Origin: Candidatus Melainabacteria bacterium | Lineage (GTDB): Bacteria; Cyanobacteriota; Vampirovibrionia; Obscuribacterales; Obscuribacteraceae | Length of the DNA stretch: 64,000 bases | Direction of reading: 5' to 3' | Assembly (NCBI GenBank): GCA_016212515.1 | Contig: JACRFZ010000096.1 | Location: forward strand, 164,681-228,680 | Part shown: one piece after another, positions 9,916-18,844 of the stretch | Position numbering within the stretch: position 1 is the stretch's first letter | Layout: the number at the start of each line of letters is the position of its first letter | Notes under the pieces: generated by a model | Databases searched by the model: none | Seen by the model: only the letters and a program-made list of their open reading frames with translations | Told to the model about the DNA's origin: nothing | Made by a program: the position numbers and the translations under genes

Positions 9916-10839
9916 ATGCCTGCGCCAGTTCCTTTGAAAGGCCCTTTGAAAGTCAAGTTCTGTTTAGGGGCAATCTTGACGACGGCGGTAATGCTGGCGG
10001 TTCAGCCAGTCAATGGTCAGCCTGCACAGGCTTCTAAAAAGGGCACTGGTGCTGTTTCAATCTCGTTATTTACTCTCAAGGGTAAGCGTCTTACTCAACT
10101 TATGCCGGGGCAGTTCTGCTTGATTCGTGACGATGAGCACGGATTCGTGCGCACCGTAGTGGATCATCCCGGGGTGGTTGATATTTCCGTCCTGGGCAAA
10201 AATTTGGTGGCTCTGGAAGCAGTCGGTGCCGGAGTAGCCGTAGTCAGCTTCGCTGATGACGGTGATAACTGGCTGGCTCTTGAGGTACAGGTGCAAAAGC
10301 CGGCTAAGAAGGAAGCGGTTGGAGCCACGCTTCTAGATCTAGATAAAAGCAAAAACAAGATTGTGCCAGCCTCGGCCGGTCGCACTGTCAAAGTAAGGGA
10401 GCTGGATTTTAAATTGGCTGCTGCCAATCCGGCGGTGGCAGTAGTGGTGCCCAAAAAGGGAATTTGGGCAGTCTCTCCTTCTGAGAAGCCCGATTACTTC
10501 CATATCTTTCCCATCCAGCCCGGCAGCCTCAAACTGGGCAAGGTCAACGGTTCCGATTTCGAACTGAAGGTAGCACCCATTGGTGCCGCTTCTCAGGAAG
10601 AGAAGTATGCTCCGCTTATGTCCGCCATTCAGCCCGATAAAGAAGCTGCTGTTTACTTGAAACTTGCTCAGTACTTCCGCGAACAATACATCCAGACCAG
10701 AAAAGGCGGCTCTTCCAATATTCAGGCTGAAGTATTTAAGAAGTACGCCATAGACTGCTTTGATCGTGCTGAAAAGCTCGATTCCAAAAGCCCTGCGATC
10801 AAAGAGCGACAGTCATTCTTGCAGGAGAGCGGGAAGTAA
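9916..10839 (+). CDS. Exported protein with pilus-secretin-N-like domain
   Basis: 307 residues. Signal peptide about residues 1-36 (CLGAILTTAVMLAVQPVNG). Residues about 55-135 (VVDHPGVVDISVLGKNLVAL then GAGVAVVSFADDGDNWLALE) resemble the beta-rich N-terminal domain of pilus/secretin assembly proteins (Pilus formation protein N-terminal type), in which a conserved Gly turn precedes a strand; a second similar half may follow. The C-terminus (about 245-307) is helical and TPR-like (FREQYIQTRKGG...KKYAIDCFDRAEKLD). The ATG at 9916 has an AGGAAAGGAG site ten bases upstream. It follows the ATPase gene by 53 bases and may share its transcript. Confidence 0.6.
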   Translation: MPAPVPLKGPLKVKFCLGAILTTAVMLAVQPVNGQPAQASKKGTGAVSISLFTLKGKRLTQLMPGQFCLIRDDEHGFVRTVVDHPGVVDISVLGKNLVALEAVGAGVAVVSFADDGDNWLALEVQVQKPAKKEAVGATLLDLDKSKNKIVPASAGRTVKVRELDFKLAAANPAVAVVVPKKGIWAVSPSEKPDYFHIFPIQPGSLKLGKVNGSDFELKVAPIGAASQEEKYAPLMSAIQPDKEAAVYLKLAQYFREQYIQTRKGGSSNIQAEVFKKYAIDCFDRAEKLDSKSPAIKERQSFLQESGK

Positions 10840-10840
10840 T

Positions 10841-10885
10841 TTGCCTTCCAGGCAACCGACTGCAATCTTGCAGCAGGGCGGTTGA
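10841..10885. terminator. Tandem inverted repeats between convergent genes
   Basis: TTGCCT-TCC-AGGCAA (10841-10854) is followed by CAACCG..CTGCAA-TC-TTGCAG..CGGTTG (10853-10884). The second has a 6-bp inner stem and a 6-bp outer stem with a small asymmetric bulge. It lies between the stops at 10839 and 10897. No clear T-run follows, so termination is an inference from position and symmetry. Confidence 0.4.
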
Positions 10886-10896
10886 ATAAGTTCCGC

Positions 10897-12309
10897 TCAG
10901 CGCTTTTTCTGTTCGTAGCGATAAGGTTCAAGAAGTTTGAAGTCTTTGTTCGGCGAAGTGGGAGCTACTTCAAAGAGGTCAGGGTCGAAGGGGGGCCTTT
11001 TAATTGCCGGACCTAGCTTGTCTTGTTTCGCGCCAGTCTCTCCTGAGGTCACCGGCTGTACCAGGTCTTCAAAAGAACCGTGTTCGGCATTTCTCTGGTG
11101 AATCAATTCCCTTTCCAGTTGAATAGGTTGGTAGTCTTTTGGTATCTCTATTGTGCGTCTGACTGTTCTGTCTTCAAAAGGGTTGGGCATGTTGCAAATG
11201 AATTCGCGCAGGCAGCTTAGTACCCCCTGTCCGTTGTAAACGATGTAACCGCTTCCGTCCTGATTGATCTTCCAGAGAGATTTTGTTCCTTCTCTTGCGC
11301 GCTCCAGGTAAGGTGATTGCACTTCGATGAAGAGATGCATGGCGCCATTTTCACTGCCTTCCTGTTTGCTCAAGGTGAGTTTGAAGCGGTAAGTAGGCAT
11401 CTTCAAGTTCTTAATGGCCGAGGTCGAATTCGTGGTTTCGATGCCCTGGTCCGCCAGTGTTTCGCGTATGGTTTTATCTATGGAAGCCAGGCTCAGACCA
11501 GTCAGGTGCTGACCGCTAGTAATTTCTACAGATGATGCCACTTTTCGCTTGTCTTTCGAAAAACGACTAATAGTATAGCCATCGAATGTAACCCTGACAT
11601 TGGGAGTAGCAGTAGCTAATGAGTCTTCTAGAACTTTCGGCTTGCCGTCCTTTAGCTCGTGATAGTAATTGGGTAACAGGCCGGCCAACTCTCTTATTTT
11701 GGGCAGGAATTCATCCTTCTCTTTGTAATTGGAGCATAAATGCTCAACAGCAAGCTTTCGGCTCAATATCGGGTTGGACTGATTTTTCCTGTCCAGGATT
11801 TCTTCTTCTTTCCAGAGTACCAATTTCCAGAGATGGGGTTTATGCGGCGTGCACTTGAAGGTGAGTTTATGCTTTTGCGGCTCACTTGTTACCGTGATAC
11901 CTGAGTTGGCTAGTTCAGCAGTGAGGACTTCTTCTATCTCTTGTTTGGCGGCACAGAGGTCTGTATGAATGTCGCAGTCTATGTCGAGTTGCAGATTGAC
12001 GGTGCTGAAAGGTGTTTCCGCTAACAGCGGCGAATTTAAAGGAATGCCCCGGAAGAATGGTTCGTAGACGATGAAGCAATTAGCCTCACTTAAAAAGGGC
12101 CTGATCACCGAGATTTCATCACATTCGCCATACTTCTGCCCAAACCAATATTGCTTCCGGAGTTCCTCTCGGCGAGTGAGATCCGGGGCGGAGCCGGTTG
12201 CCTTTGCTATCGGCTTAGCGCAGACCGGCATCCACAGTGTCTGCGCTAAGCACAGAAAAATAGAGAGAGCCGATATGCGTATCAATCGGACTGGATTTTG
12301 CTTGTTCAG
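10897..12309 (-). CDS. Exported protein of unknown function, probable CTG start
   Basis: 470 residues if initiated at the CTG 12309-12307. Reasons for that start: the upstream gene's TGA (12321-12319) is embedded in TGAGGAAAAAGT, which puts an AGG ribosome binding site seven bases before the CTG, and translation gives a textbook signal peptide (NKQNPVRLIRISALSIFLCL, cleavage near PVCA). The alternative TTG at 12285 has no ribosome binding site. The mature protein seems to hold two copies of an alpha/beta unit (about 95-175 and 255-355), each a strand, a helix ending L..(S/Q)GI and a second strand. Function unknown. Middle of an apparent 3-gene run of secreted proteins read leftward (13678 to 10897). 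Confidence 0.65.
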   Translation of the reverse strand: MNKQNPVRLIRISALSIFLCLAQTLWMPVCAKPIAKATGSAPDLTRREELRKQYWFGQKYGECDEISVIRPFLSEANCFIVYEPFFRGIPLNSPLLAETPFSTVNLQLDIDCDIHTDLCAAKQEIEEVLTAELANSGITVTSEPQKHKLTFKCTPHKPHLWKLVLWKEEEILDRKNQSNPILSRKLAVEHLCSNYKEKDEFLPKIRELAGLLPNYYHELKDGKPKVLEDSLATATPNVRVTFDGYTISRFSKDKRKVASSVEITSGQHLTGLSLASIDKTIRETLADQGIETTNSTSAIKNLKMPTYRFKLTLSKQEGSENGAMHLFIEVQSPYLERAREGTKSLWKINQDGSGYIVYNGQGVLSCLREFICNMPNPFEDRTVRRTIEIPKDYQPIQLERELIHQRNAEHGSFEDLVQPVTSGETGAKQDKLGPAIKRPPFDPDLFEVAPTSPNKDFKLLEPYRYEQKKR

Positions 12310-12318
12310 ACTTTTTCC

Positions 12319-12954
12319 TCAGTCTCGTTTTACAGGACTATCTTTGGGGGCCGGGGCTTCCTGTTTCTTTTCATAGTCGCCGCTGCGAGCCGTGAAAAAC
12401 TGCTTCGAAATTTTTAACGCCGTCTCTTTCAAGATAGGCGTTAGCTCATCGGTTTTATCGGCGGAGAGCTTGAGCGGAATCTCTGAACTCATTATGGCTG
12501 CTTTGGTGTTAAATTTCCAGTTGGGAGCAGGTGGTGCAAAGAGCATAACTTTTAGTGTATGCGTGGCTTTCTGCGACTTCGCTTTGGCGTTCACTTTTGC
12601 CGTGCCGACTTTGGTGACGCTCAAGGTAAGCTTTGTGCTTCTTCCCGTGATCATTTCTCGAGTGGTTTTGAGTCCGAATTCTTTCAGATACTTTTCCATG
12701 GCCTGTCTGGTCTTAGCCTTGTTTAGCGCACTCTTGCTCGGTGGCAGGTCCAACTTCTCGACACTGACTCTAATTGCATAGCCTGCCACTTTCGAGAGGC
12801 GAGGATAGTCTACTTCGTTTTTGGCCTCTCTAAAGAAGGCTGACTTAAGTGCTTTGCCGCCTTCCGGCGCCACATCAGCCGCCCCGGCCCCTTGCTGTAG
12901 AAAGATTACAGCCATAAGCGCCGAGGGCAGATAGTTGAATTTGTGCATGGGCAT
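12319..12954 (-). CDS. Exported protein of unknown function
   Basis: 211 residues with signal peptide MPMHKFNYLPSALMAVIFLQ and cleavage near AGAADV. The mature region has one strand-helix-strand unit (YAIRVSVEKLDLPPS..KYLKEFGLKT...LTLSVTKV), similar in layout to units in the genes on both sides, then a Lys/Pro-rich C-terminus. It is translationally coupled to the next gene: its TGA lies inside that gene's ribosome binding site. Start at ATG 12954 or 12948; neither has a strong site. No family recognised. Confidence 0.6.
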   Translation of the reverse strand: MPMHKFNYLPSALMAVIFLQQGAGAADVAPEGGKALKSAFFREAKNEVDYPRLSKVAGYAIRVSVEKLDLPPSKSALNKAKTRQAMEKYLKEFGLKTTREMITGRSTKLTLSVTKVGTAKVNAKAKSQKATHTLKVMLFAPPAPNWKFNTKAAIMSSEIPLKLSADKTDELTPILKETALKISKQFFTARSGDYEKKQEAPAPKDSPVKRD

Positions 12955-13012
12955 TTTCTTGAATTGGCTTCTAGTGTGGACGCGGGATCCTGTTTGAGGA
13001 GTTAAGAGCGGT

Positions 13013-13678
13013 TTATTTCCTTATGTAGCGCGGCTTCTTATGCACGTTCTTGCCGCCAGCATCATCGGGCATGTCCGGGTGAGCAATGTCGGCACTATTG
13101 GCCAGCAGGTAGTCGCGGCGGAACTCTTTCATGAGCAAATCGAGCTTGCTGTCAAGCTCCGCGCCGGCATCGGCCTGTACCTTGCCGATCAGGTCTTTGC
13201 TCCAGACGGAAGCCATAATATCCTTGTGGTTGCGAGCTACGCGAGACTTTTCTACTAGAGAAAGGTTTATCGAGTAAACACAAACTTTTGCATCGTCGCT
13301 GACCGAGCGCACGTTCAGGTAGAGAATCGGCGAGTTGTCGGCGGCTTTGTTGCCGGCTTTATGTTTGCAGCAAGCTTCGCCGGCATCGATAATGGTGGCA
13401 TGAGTGGTGCTAAGTTCCTCTTTCAGGCGGTTGACCAGGTGCTCTTGATTGGCGCCTTTCTCTTTCAGCGTGTCATCGATTTCGCCCACCGCCACCTTGA
13501 TGCTTTTGATGCCCGATAAGATTAAGGGCTGGTTGAAACCTTCACGTCTTCCGGCACTTTCGCTCTTGGGGCAATCTTTGCAATCGGCAAAGGCGGAAGG
13601 AATGAGCACTGTGCCGAGCATACCGGCCAGTATCAAGGCCAACGACAACTTGGTGTTACCTACTCTTTGTCTTTCCAT
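13013..13678 (-). CDS. Exported Cys-containing protein of unknown function
   Basis: 221 residues with signal peptide (LSLALILAGMLGTVLIPSAF, cleavage after ADA-like SAFA). Mature region starts with CKDC, and has a further CC pair (EACCKHK), so disulfides or metal binding are possible. One strand-helix-strand unit is visible: IKSIKVAVGEIDDTLKEKG, LVNRLKEELSTTHATII, ILYLNVRSVSDDAKVCVYSI. The same plan occurs in the two genes downstream, suggesting a divergent family. Probable first gene of the run 13678 to 10897, with a 58-base gap to the next. Confidence 0.6.
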   Translation of the reverse strand: MERQRVGNTKLSLALILAGMLGTVLIPSAFADCKDCPKSESAGRREGFNQPLILSGIKSIKVAVGEIDDTLKEKGANQEHLVNRLKEELSTTHATIIDAGEACCKHKAGNKAADNSPILYLNVRSVSDDAKVCVYSINLSLVEKSRVARNHKDIMASVWSKDLIGKVQADAGAELDSKLDLLMKEFRRDYLLANSADIAHPDMPDDAGGKNVHKKPRYIRK

Positions 13679-13773
13679 ACTTTTCTATTGCCCTTGTTTG
13701 AGTTTACCGAGCTATTGGCTGCCGACCTGTGCATTTTAGCTGAATTGCCCGGGCGAATTATTAGATTGGCGCT

Positions 13774-14586
13774 TCAATGCACCTGTTTCGCCACTTCTTC
13801 CAAGACCTTCAGCATGGCATCCCGGAGCAGGTCCAGTCGTGCAGTTTCCGTCCGGGCAGCGGCGGCTTGCCTGGCGGTTTTCTTTTTCTTGAGTGCGGCA
13901 GTTGCCTCGGCAAAGTCCTTCAACTCGGGCATATGCACAAAAAGGCAGGCTTTTACTGCTTTATGCCTGCTCAAGTGATAGAGCACCTGGTAATAAAGTT
14001 CGTTGCAGACGAAAGTACCGGCATGGTTGGAGATCTGGCAGGGGTAGCCTGCGGCTATGAGGGACTTCTTGACGGCTGTCAGTTTCAGGCTGGTGCGTAA
14101 GAGGTCAGGGCCTTCAGCCTGTACAGGCTTGTCTTCCACCTGGGCGCCGGCCTGGTCGGCAATGCGATAGTCGCGCAGATTCATGCCAAAACGTTCCAGG
14201 TGGATGGCCCGGCTTCCTGATGCCAGACCGGTCATAAGAACAATAACCGGTCCGGGTTTACCCGCTCCTTCCAGGTCCTTTTCAAGCTTCTTCAATGACT
14301 TCTTGACTGTTTTCCAGGCTGTGGCCCCCACCGTGTCGAGGCTCAGTTTAGAGATGTGAATTTCCTTTGCAACCGCCCGTCTTTTCGAGGAGGTGTCGGT
14401 TTTGGCGGCGCCGGTTTTGAAGATGTCAGGAAATGACAAGGTAACAAGCTCGCTGGGGTTGCTTTTCGAGGAGCCGAAGGGACCAAAGCCGGTGAGCAGG
14501 CAATAGAGGTCGGCTGCTGCCAAGGGGGTTGGATCTTTGCGTTTGGTTGCTTTTGCTTTAGCTGAGGGTTTAGGCATGGTGGACAT
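13774..14586 (-). CDS. Pyroglutamyl-peptidase-like protein (peptidase C15)
   Basis: 270 residues, longer than the usual 215 of Pcp. The family core is present: LLTGFGPFGSSKSNPSE at the start, LMTGLASGSRAIHLERFGMN carrying the catalytic Glu, ISNHAGTFVCNELYYQVLYH carrying the nucleophilic Cys, and CLFVHMPEL carrying the catalytic His. It would remove N-terminal pyroglutamate from peptides. Extra parts are a basic Lys/Ala-rich N-terminus (about 20 residues) and an Ala/Lys-rich helical C-terminal tail. The start must lie at or below 14586 because the open frame further upstream overlaps tRNA-Leu; ATGs at 14586 and 14577 are both possible. Confidence 0.8.
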   Translation of the reverse strand: MSTMPKPSAKAKATKRKDPTPLAAADLYCLLTGFGPFGSSKSNPSELVTLSFPDIFKTGAAKTDTSSKRRAVAKEIHISKLSLDTVGATAWKTVKKSLKKLEKDLEGAGKPGPVIVLMTGLASGSRAIHLERFGMNLRDYRIADQAGAQVEDKPVQAEGPDLLRTSLKLTAVKKSLIAAGYPCQISNHAGTFVCNELYYQVLYHLSRHKAVKACLFVHMPELKDFAEATAALKKKKTARQAAAARTETARLDLLRDAMLKVLEEVAKQVH

Positions 14587-14612
14587 AGTGTAAGATATAT
14601 TTCCTTCCGCAA

Positions 14613-14700
14613 GCCGAAGTGGCGAAATGGCAGACGCAGCTGACTCAAAATCAGCCGGAGCAAACACTCCGTGTCGGTTCGACTCCGACCTTCGGCACCA
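14613..14700 (+). tRNA. tRNA-Leu (anticodon CAA)
   Basis: The acceptor stem GCCGAAG pairs with CTTCGGC, followed by A and an encoded CCA ending at 14700. The anticodon stem-loop is GCTGA-CTCAAAA-TCAGC, giving anticodon CAA, which reads leucine UUG. A long variable arm (class II) and a TTCGACT T-loop are present. It is divergent from the pcp-like gene. Confidence 0.95.
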
Positions 14701-14710
14701 AGTTTCGAGA

Positions 14711-14746
14711 AAATGCCTACCCTGATTTTGGGGTAGGCATTTTGCT
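14711..14746 (+). terminator. Rho-independent terminator after tRNA-Leu
   Basis: A 12-bp stem, AAATGCCTACCC (14711-14722) with GGGTAGGCATTT (14731-14742), and a T-rich loop. It starts 11 bases after the tRNA CCA and is followed by TTGCTTTG. Confidence 0.85.
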
Positions 14747-14896
14747 TTGTGCGACTATTGTGGGAGGCTAATGGTGCATTTGAGGTTGGATTGCTTCTTT
14801 CTTTGTTTATAGTTCTCTCAATGTTGACTTTAGTTTTCGCCTCTGTCCCTGGAAGATTGCGGACGCTTCAGTTTCTCCGAGGGGGAGCTTATCTGC

Positions 14897-15604
14897 TTAT
14901 TTAAGAGTAACCTCTAGAATATTGCCCTCATTTTGGAGTGGAATAAAGACCCGGTCGGATCTGTTTGGACTAACTGTGAAAGCACCAGTTAATCTGCCAA
15001 AGGAGGGCAAAACCAGACAGCGTTCTCGAGAGCGAAGCCAGAAGCAGGGCATTCTTTCGCTCGCCTTGCCGGCACCATGCAGTCGTACCGCCGGATGGAT
15101 ATGACCGGAAAAGCGAAATAGACCGGACCTACTTGTTTTATTGTTCTCGTTAATTTGGGGCTTACTATCTTCGTCGCCATGTTCGAAGAAAAAACCGTCC
15201 TCTTCAAAGCCGCCGTTCACCAGAGATAGTCTCCACTTACTGCTGAAATTCACTCTCAGATCGTGGTTTCCCAGCACAAGTATGGTCTCTACATTTTTTG
15301 TCTTGGCTCTGAAGTCAAGGAAGAGCCGATCAAGTTCCTCATTGATTCCGTCTCTGCTGTGCACTAAGTCTCCTAAAATGATCAGGCGCTCGGCCTTATA
15401 GGCGGTGACAACCTGTAACAAGCGCTGCAAGTCGGCGGCACAAACACCGGATGGAGCAAAGAACTGCCTGGCTCTAAATGCCTGGCCTTTTCCCAGATGA
15501 ATATCAGAAACAAGCAAGGTCTTGCGACTGGGAAGGAAGACCGCTTTGTCAGGCAAAACAGTTATTGTTTCACCCTGCCTCTTGAAATTGAGAAACTCAG
15601 CCAT
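14897..15604 (-). CDS. PdeM-like metallophosphoesterase (ligase-associated DNA damage response)
   Basis: 235 residues of the calcineurin-like phosphoesterase fold. Metal-ligand motifs in order: VSDIHLGKGQAFR (D-x-H), ILGDLVHSR (GD), VLGNHDLR (GNHD), FEHGDE and FSGHIHPAVRL (GHxHP). Length and motif spacing fit the ligase-associated DNA-repair endonuclease/phosphodiesterase PdeM. The start ATG at 15604 lies inside the end of the helicase gene (8-base overlap), so the two are translationally coupled. In proteobacteria PdeM clusters with an ATP-dependent ligase, an exonuclease and an Lhr-like helicase; here only the helicase is adjacent. Confidence 0.85.
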   Translation of the reverse strand: MAEFLNFKRQGETITVLPDKAVFLPSRKTLLVSDIHLGKGQAFRARQFFAPSGVCAADLQRLLQVVTAYKAERLIILGDLVHSRDGINEELDRLFLDFRAKTKNVETILVLGNHDLRVNFSSKWRLSLVNGGFEEDGFFFEHGDEDSKPQINENNKTSRSGLFRFSGHIHPAVRLHGAGKASERMPCFWLRSRERCLVLPSFGRLTGAFTVSPNRSDRVFIPLQNEGNILEVTLK

Positions 15605-18131
15605 AATAGCGCCCGGCTTGCATTTCCCTGGCCATGTCCACTTCCATTCTTTCAATGCGGCTGCTCAGTTTTTCAGAAGATAGCTTACCCCGCAAACGAT
15701 CAACCATCAGTGGTAAGGCGAAAGGGCTAGCCTTAGGCGTCTCTACCTCTAAAACTTTGCCGCTCACTATACGCTCGAGGGCAAGCTTCATCCTTTGCAC
15801 TTCGAGATGCCTATCTAGAACTTCTTGATGTGCCTGTCTGACCAAAAGATTACCTGGGTCATAATCAACAAAAACATCATAAAGCAGGGAGGAAGAAATT
15901 TGAACTTGCTTGACTTTGCGAGGAGCGCCTGGATACCCCTGGAAGATAAGTCCCCCTACCCTGGCAATCTCTCTAAACTGGCGGCGTGCCATTTCGCCGG
16001 CATTGAGGCACGCTAGTATGTCATCCGATAATTCTTCTTGCTTAAACGCCATGAAAAATTCGCTCGCCCCTCTCTCAAAGCGGAAAGGGCGATCTGATAG
16101 TATCTCAAAGCCCCAATCGTTGACGGCAATAGAGAAAGTAGCAGGCGATAGTCTTGATAATTTGAAGGCGCTCAAATAGGCTAAACCTTCATTTACCATT
16201 CTGCCTTCAAAAGTGTATACAAAGAGATGATAGCCGTCCCGTGACTTGTGCCATTCCACAAGCACTTCGTCTTGGGCTGGCAGTAAGGAGCGCTGCGACT
16301 GCAAAAGTAAGAGGGGCTTGATGAAGATCATCTCGGGCTCTTCGAATTTGCCGTGCGAAGCCTTATCAATCAGATAACGAACATGCGCAGATAACTGACT
16401 GCTCATGGGTAAACGCCCGCCCATCCAGCGAGGTACCGGACCGCCACGTTTTGAAGAAAGCCGCACATAAGCCTTCATGCCGTTCACCTCGACCAACTCC
16501 AAATAGCGTCCGGCGAAAAGAAAAGTATCGCCAACTTTCAGGCGAGATATAAAAGACTCTTCTACATGACCTAGCGAGCCGCCTCGAAAGAATCGTACTT
16601 CCATCGATTGATCTGCAACTATGGTGCCAATCGACAGGCGGTGTTTAAGGGCCAGTTGTTTGCCCTCGGCAGTCTCGCAATCTACTTCATAATAACCTTC
16701 TCTAAGTTTAATGCGCTTGAACTCAGGATAAGCCGCTAGCGCACTACCACCGGTGGCAACGAAAGTTAGGGACCAGTTCAACTCGTTCTCACTAAGATGG
16801 CGGAAGGCTCTTGTACTTCGCATCTCTTCCAGAAACTGCTGCGGATAGAGGGGACCAGCTAGGCAAGTGGTGGTAATGTGTTGACATAGAACATCGATGG
16901 GCATGAGCACAGGATAGCGTTCTTCCAGGTGTCCGGAAGTAAGGGCTATGCGGGCTGCGGCCAACTCGACCAGTTCGAGCGCATGGCAGGGCACCATATA
17001 GAGCGTGCTCACGGCACCCGGTCTGTGACCGCTGCGCCCGGCTCGCTGAAGGGCGCGGGCGACGCTTTTGGGGCTGCCGATCTGTAGGACTCTTTCCACC
17101 GGTGAGAAGTCTACACCAAGATCTAAAGACGAAGTGGAAACGACTAAGTTAATGCGCCCGCTGCGTAGATTCTCTTCTACGAAGCGTCGAACATCGGTAT
17201 CAAGTGAGCCGTGATGCAGGGCCGCCCGCCCGGCAAAGTCGGGCTCGATTTCAATCAACTCCTGGTACCACTGTTCGGTCTGAGAACGGGTGTTGGTGAA
17301 AATCAAGGTGGAACTGGCTTCACCAGCGAGCTTGGCTACTTCATCCACCATGGTCAACCCGGTATGTCCGCTCCATGGTAAATTCGAAAGTCGCGGCGGC
17401 AAGACTGAGCGTGCCTCAATCACCTTCTTCTCTTTCCCTGTGATAATAATTCTGTCGCCGTTGGGCACAAGGGTCTCAAGAGCAAGGTCGGCATTACCAA
17501 TGGTGGCAGAGAGCGCGAATACTACGGGGGAGCAATAGCGCCTTAATCTAGCCAGAAACAGTTCCACCAGGGTGCCGCGCTTACTGCCTAAAAGCTCATG
17601 CCATTCGTCGACAACGACCAGCTTCACATGCCTGAATTTATCTGCAAAGCCGGCATAGGATATCTGAATCGATATAGACTCTGGCGTAGTAATGAGGCAA
17701 CTGGGCAAGACCTTCTTCTGTCTGGCTCGTGTACCGGCAGAGGTGTCTGAGGTGCGGGTTTCTACAGAGAATGGCAGTTTAAGATCTTGCACCGGCGCAA
17801 GCAAATTCAAATGTAAATCTTGAGCTAATGCGCGCAAAGGTGTGATCCACAAAACGGTCAAAGGTAAATTCTGACTGTCATTCGGAGCCTCAGTCTCAAG
17901 CGGTTCTTGTGTTTTAGCAGTAACCGATCTCTGAAGGTGCTTATCACCCCTGGAATTCATATTTTCAATTAGCGGACCGAACCAAGCGGCATAAGTCTTT
18001 CCTGTACCGGTAGAGGCCGTGAGAAGAGCGCTCTGTTGATTCAAATAGGCAGACCATAATTCTTGCTGAAAGGAGAAAGGCTCGAAGCCTCTCTCCTTAA
18101 ACCAGCCTCTAGCTCTCTTCATTCCTTCCAT
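15597..18131 (-). CDS. Lhr-type DEXH helicase, ligase-associated
   Basis: 844 residues. Superfamily-2 motifs: Q-motif FSFQQELWSAYL, motif I TASTGTGKTYAAW, Ia TPLRALAQDL, motif II VVVDEWHELLGSKRG (DEWH box), motif III SATIGN, motif IV/V TNTRSQTEQWY and STSSLDLGVDF, and motif VI ALQRAGRSGHRPG. Winged-helix and Lhr-core domains fill the C-terminal half. The size and DEWH box fit the ligase-associated DNA damage response helicase (Lhr-C/Lhr-core). Its ATG overlaps the upstream gene's stop (TAATG), and the PdeM-like ATG overlaps its own stop, giving a compact three-gene operon. Confidence 0.9.
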   Translation of the reverse strand: MEGMKRARGWFKERGFEPFSFQQELWSAYLNQQSALLTASTGTGKTYAAWFGPLIENMNSRGDKHLQRSVTAKTQEPLETEAPNDSQNLPLTVLWITPLRALAQDLHLNLLAPVQDLKLPFSVETRTSDTSAGTRARQKKVLPSCLITTPESISIQISYAGFADKFRHVKLVVVDEWHELLGSKRGTLVELFLARLRRYCSPVVFALSATIGNADLALETLVPNGDRIIITGKEKKVIEARSVLPPRLSNLPWSGHTGLTMVDEVAKLAGEASSTLIFTNTRSQTEQWYQELIEIEPDFAGRAALHHGSLDTDVRRFVEENLRSGRINLVVSTSSLDLGVDFSPVERVLQIGSPKSVARALQRAGRSGHRPGAVSTLYMVPCHALELVELAAARIALTSGHLEERYPVLMPIDVLCQHITTTCLAGPLYPQQFLEEMRSTRAFRHLSENELNWSLTFVATGGSALAAYPEFKRIKLREGYYEVDCETAEGKQLALKHRLSIGTIVADQSMEVRFFRGGSLGHVEESFISRLKVGDTFLFAGRYLELVEVNGMKAYVRLSSKRGGPVPRWMGGRLPMSSQLSAHVRYLIDKASHGKFEEPEMIFIKPLLLLQSQRSLLPAQDEVLVEWHKSRDGYHLFVYTFEGRMVNEGLAYLSAFKLSRLSPATFSIAVNDWGFEILSDRPFRFERGASEFFMAFKQEELSDDILACLNAGEMARRQFREIARVGGLIFQGYPGAPRKVKQVQISSSLLYDVFVDYDPGNLLVRQAHQEVLDRHLEVQRMKLALERIVSGKVLEVETPKASPFALPLMVDRLRGKLSSEKLSSRIERMEVDMAREMQAGRYYG

Positions 18132-18727
18132 TATGAGCCCATTTCTTCAGACGCTCTCTTCAGACCGAGGCGAGCCTCTGCCAGGGTGGCGAAATAAGCC
18201 TCTTCCATGGCTTGATTTGCGCCGCGCAACTGTTCTACCACTGCCGCTGTCCAGTCGAGATATTCCTTGCGCCTGGCAGGGCTCCAGTCGGGAGGCGGGC
18301 TCAGGTGAATGTCTTTGACATTGCTGGTTTTGTCGGCCAGTTTGATTAGCTTGGCACCGGGGCTTATGTGGGCGGCGTGCTCGATTTGTAGCTCTTTGCG
18401 CCGGGCTTTCGGCAGGCTCTTATCGTCCGTCACTTCTCTGACTAGATCGCAGATGGTCTTGCCGAATTCCGCTTCCAGTTCTTCAAAGGTTGCTTCAGTG
18501 TCTTCCACCGTATCGTGTAGAATCGCTGCGCAGATAACTGCAGGGTCGTGACACTCGCCTGTATTCCAGATGCGCTCCGCCACCTCCAGGGGGTGGTTTA
18601 TATAGGGTGACTTGAGGCTGTCTTTGCGTCTTTGATGACGGTGTTTGTCGGCCGCAAAACAAGCTGCCTTTAAAACTAGCCCGATACAGTCGGGCGGAAT
18701 TGCTTGTTGAGTGTCGTCCTTGACCAT
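18131..18727 (-). CDS. MESH1-like (p)ppGpp hydrolase, HD domain
   Basis: 198 residues, a stand-alone HD phosphohydrolase. Motifs: [20 protein letters not shown] with the conserved metal His, [20 protein letters not shown] (HD pair and ED), and [14 protein letters not shown]. This is the SpoT/RSH hydrolase pattern without a synthetase domain, as in metazoan MESH1 and bacterial small alarmone hydrolases; it would convert (p)ppGpp to GDP/GTP plus pyrophosphate. Start ATG 18727 has AGGAGG about eight bases upstream. It is the first gene of the operon with the DNA-repair helicase and phosphoesterase, an odd pairing of stringent response and repair. Confidence 0.85.
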   Translation of the reverse strand: MVKDDTQQAIPPDCIGLVLKAACFAADKHRHQRRKDSLKSPYINHPLEVAERIWNTGECHDPAVICAAILHDTVEDTEATFEELEAEFGKTICDLVREVTDDKSLPKARRKELQIEHAAHISPGAKLIKLADKTSNVKDIHLSPPPDWSPARRKEYLDWTAAVVEQLRGANQAMEEAYFATLAEARLGLKRASEEMGS

Positions 18728-18844
18728 AAGCCTACCTCCTGTTTGTGTTATATTTTGGCATAAATTTTCTCTTTGCTTATTGCCAGACTTTCCGGCAGAT
18801 TCTCCGATCATTCTTACTTAGCCACTGAAAGGTTCTGTGGTCCG

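Noticed and set aside
13774..14667. Longer version of the pcp-like gene starting at 14667
   Set aside because: The extra 27 codons would overlap tRNA-Leu on the other strand; internal ATGs at 14586/14577 fit the family better.
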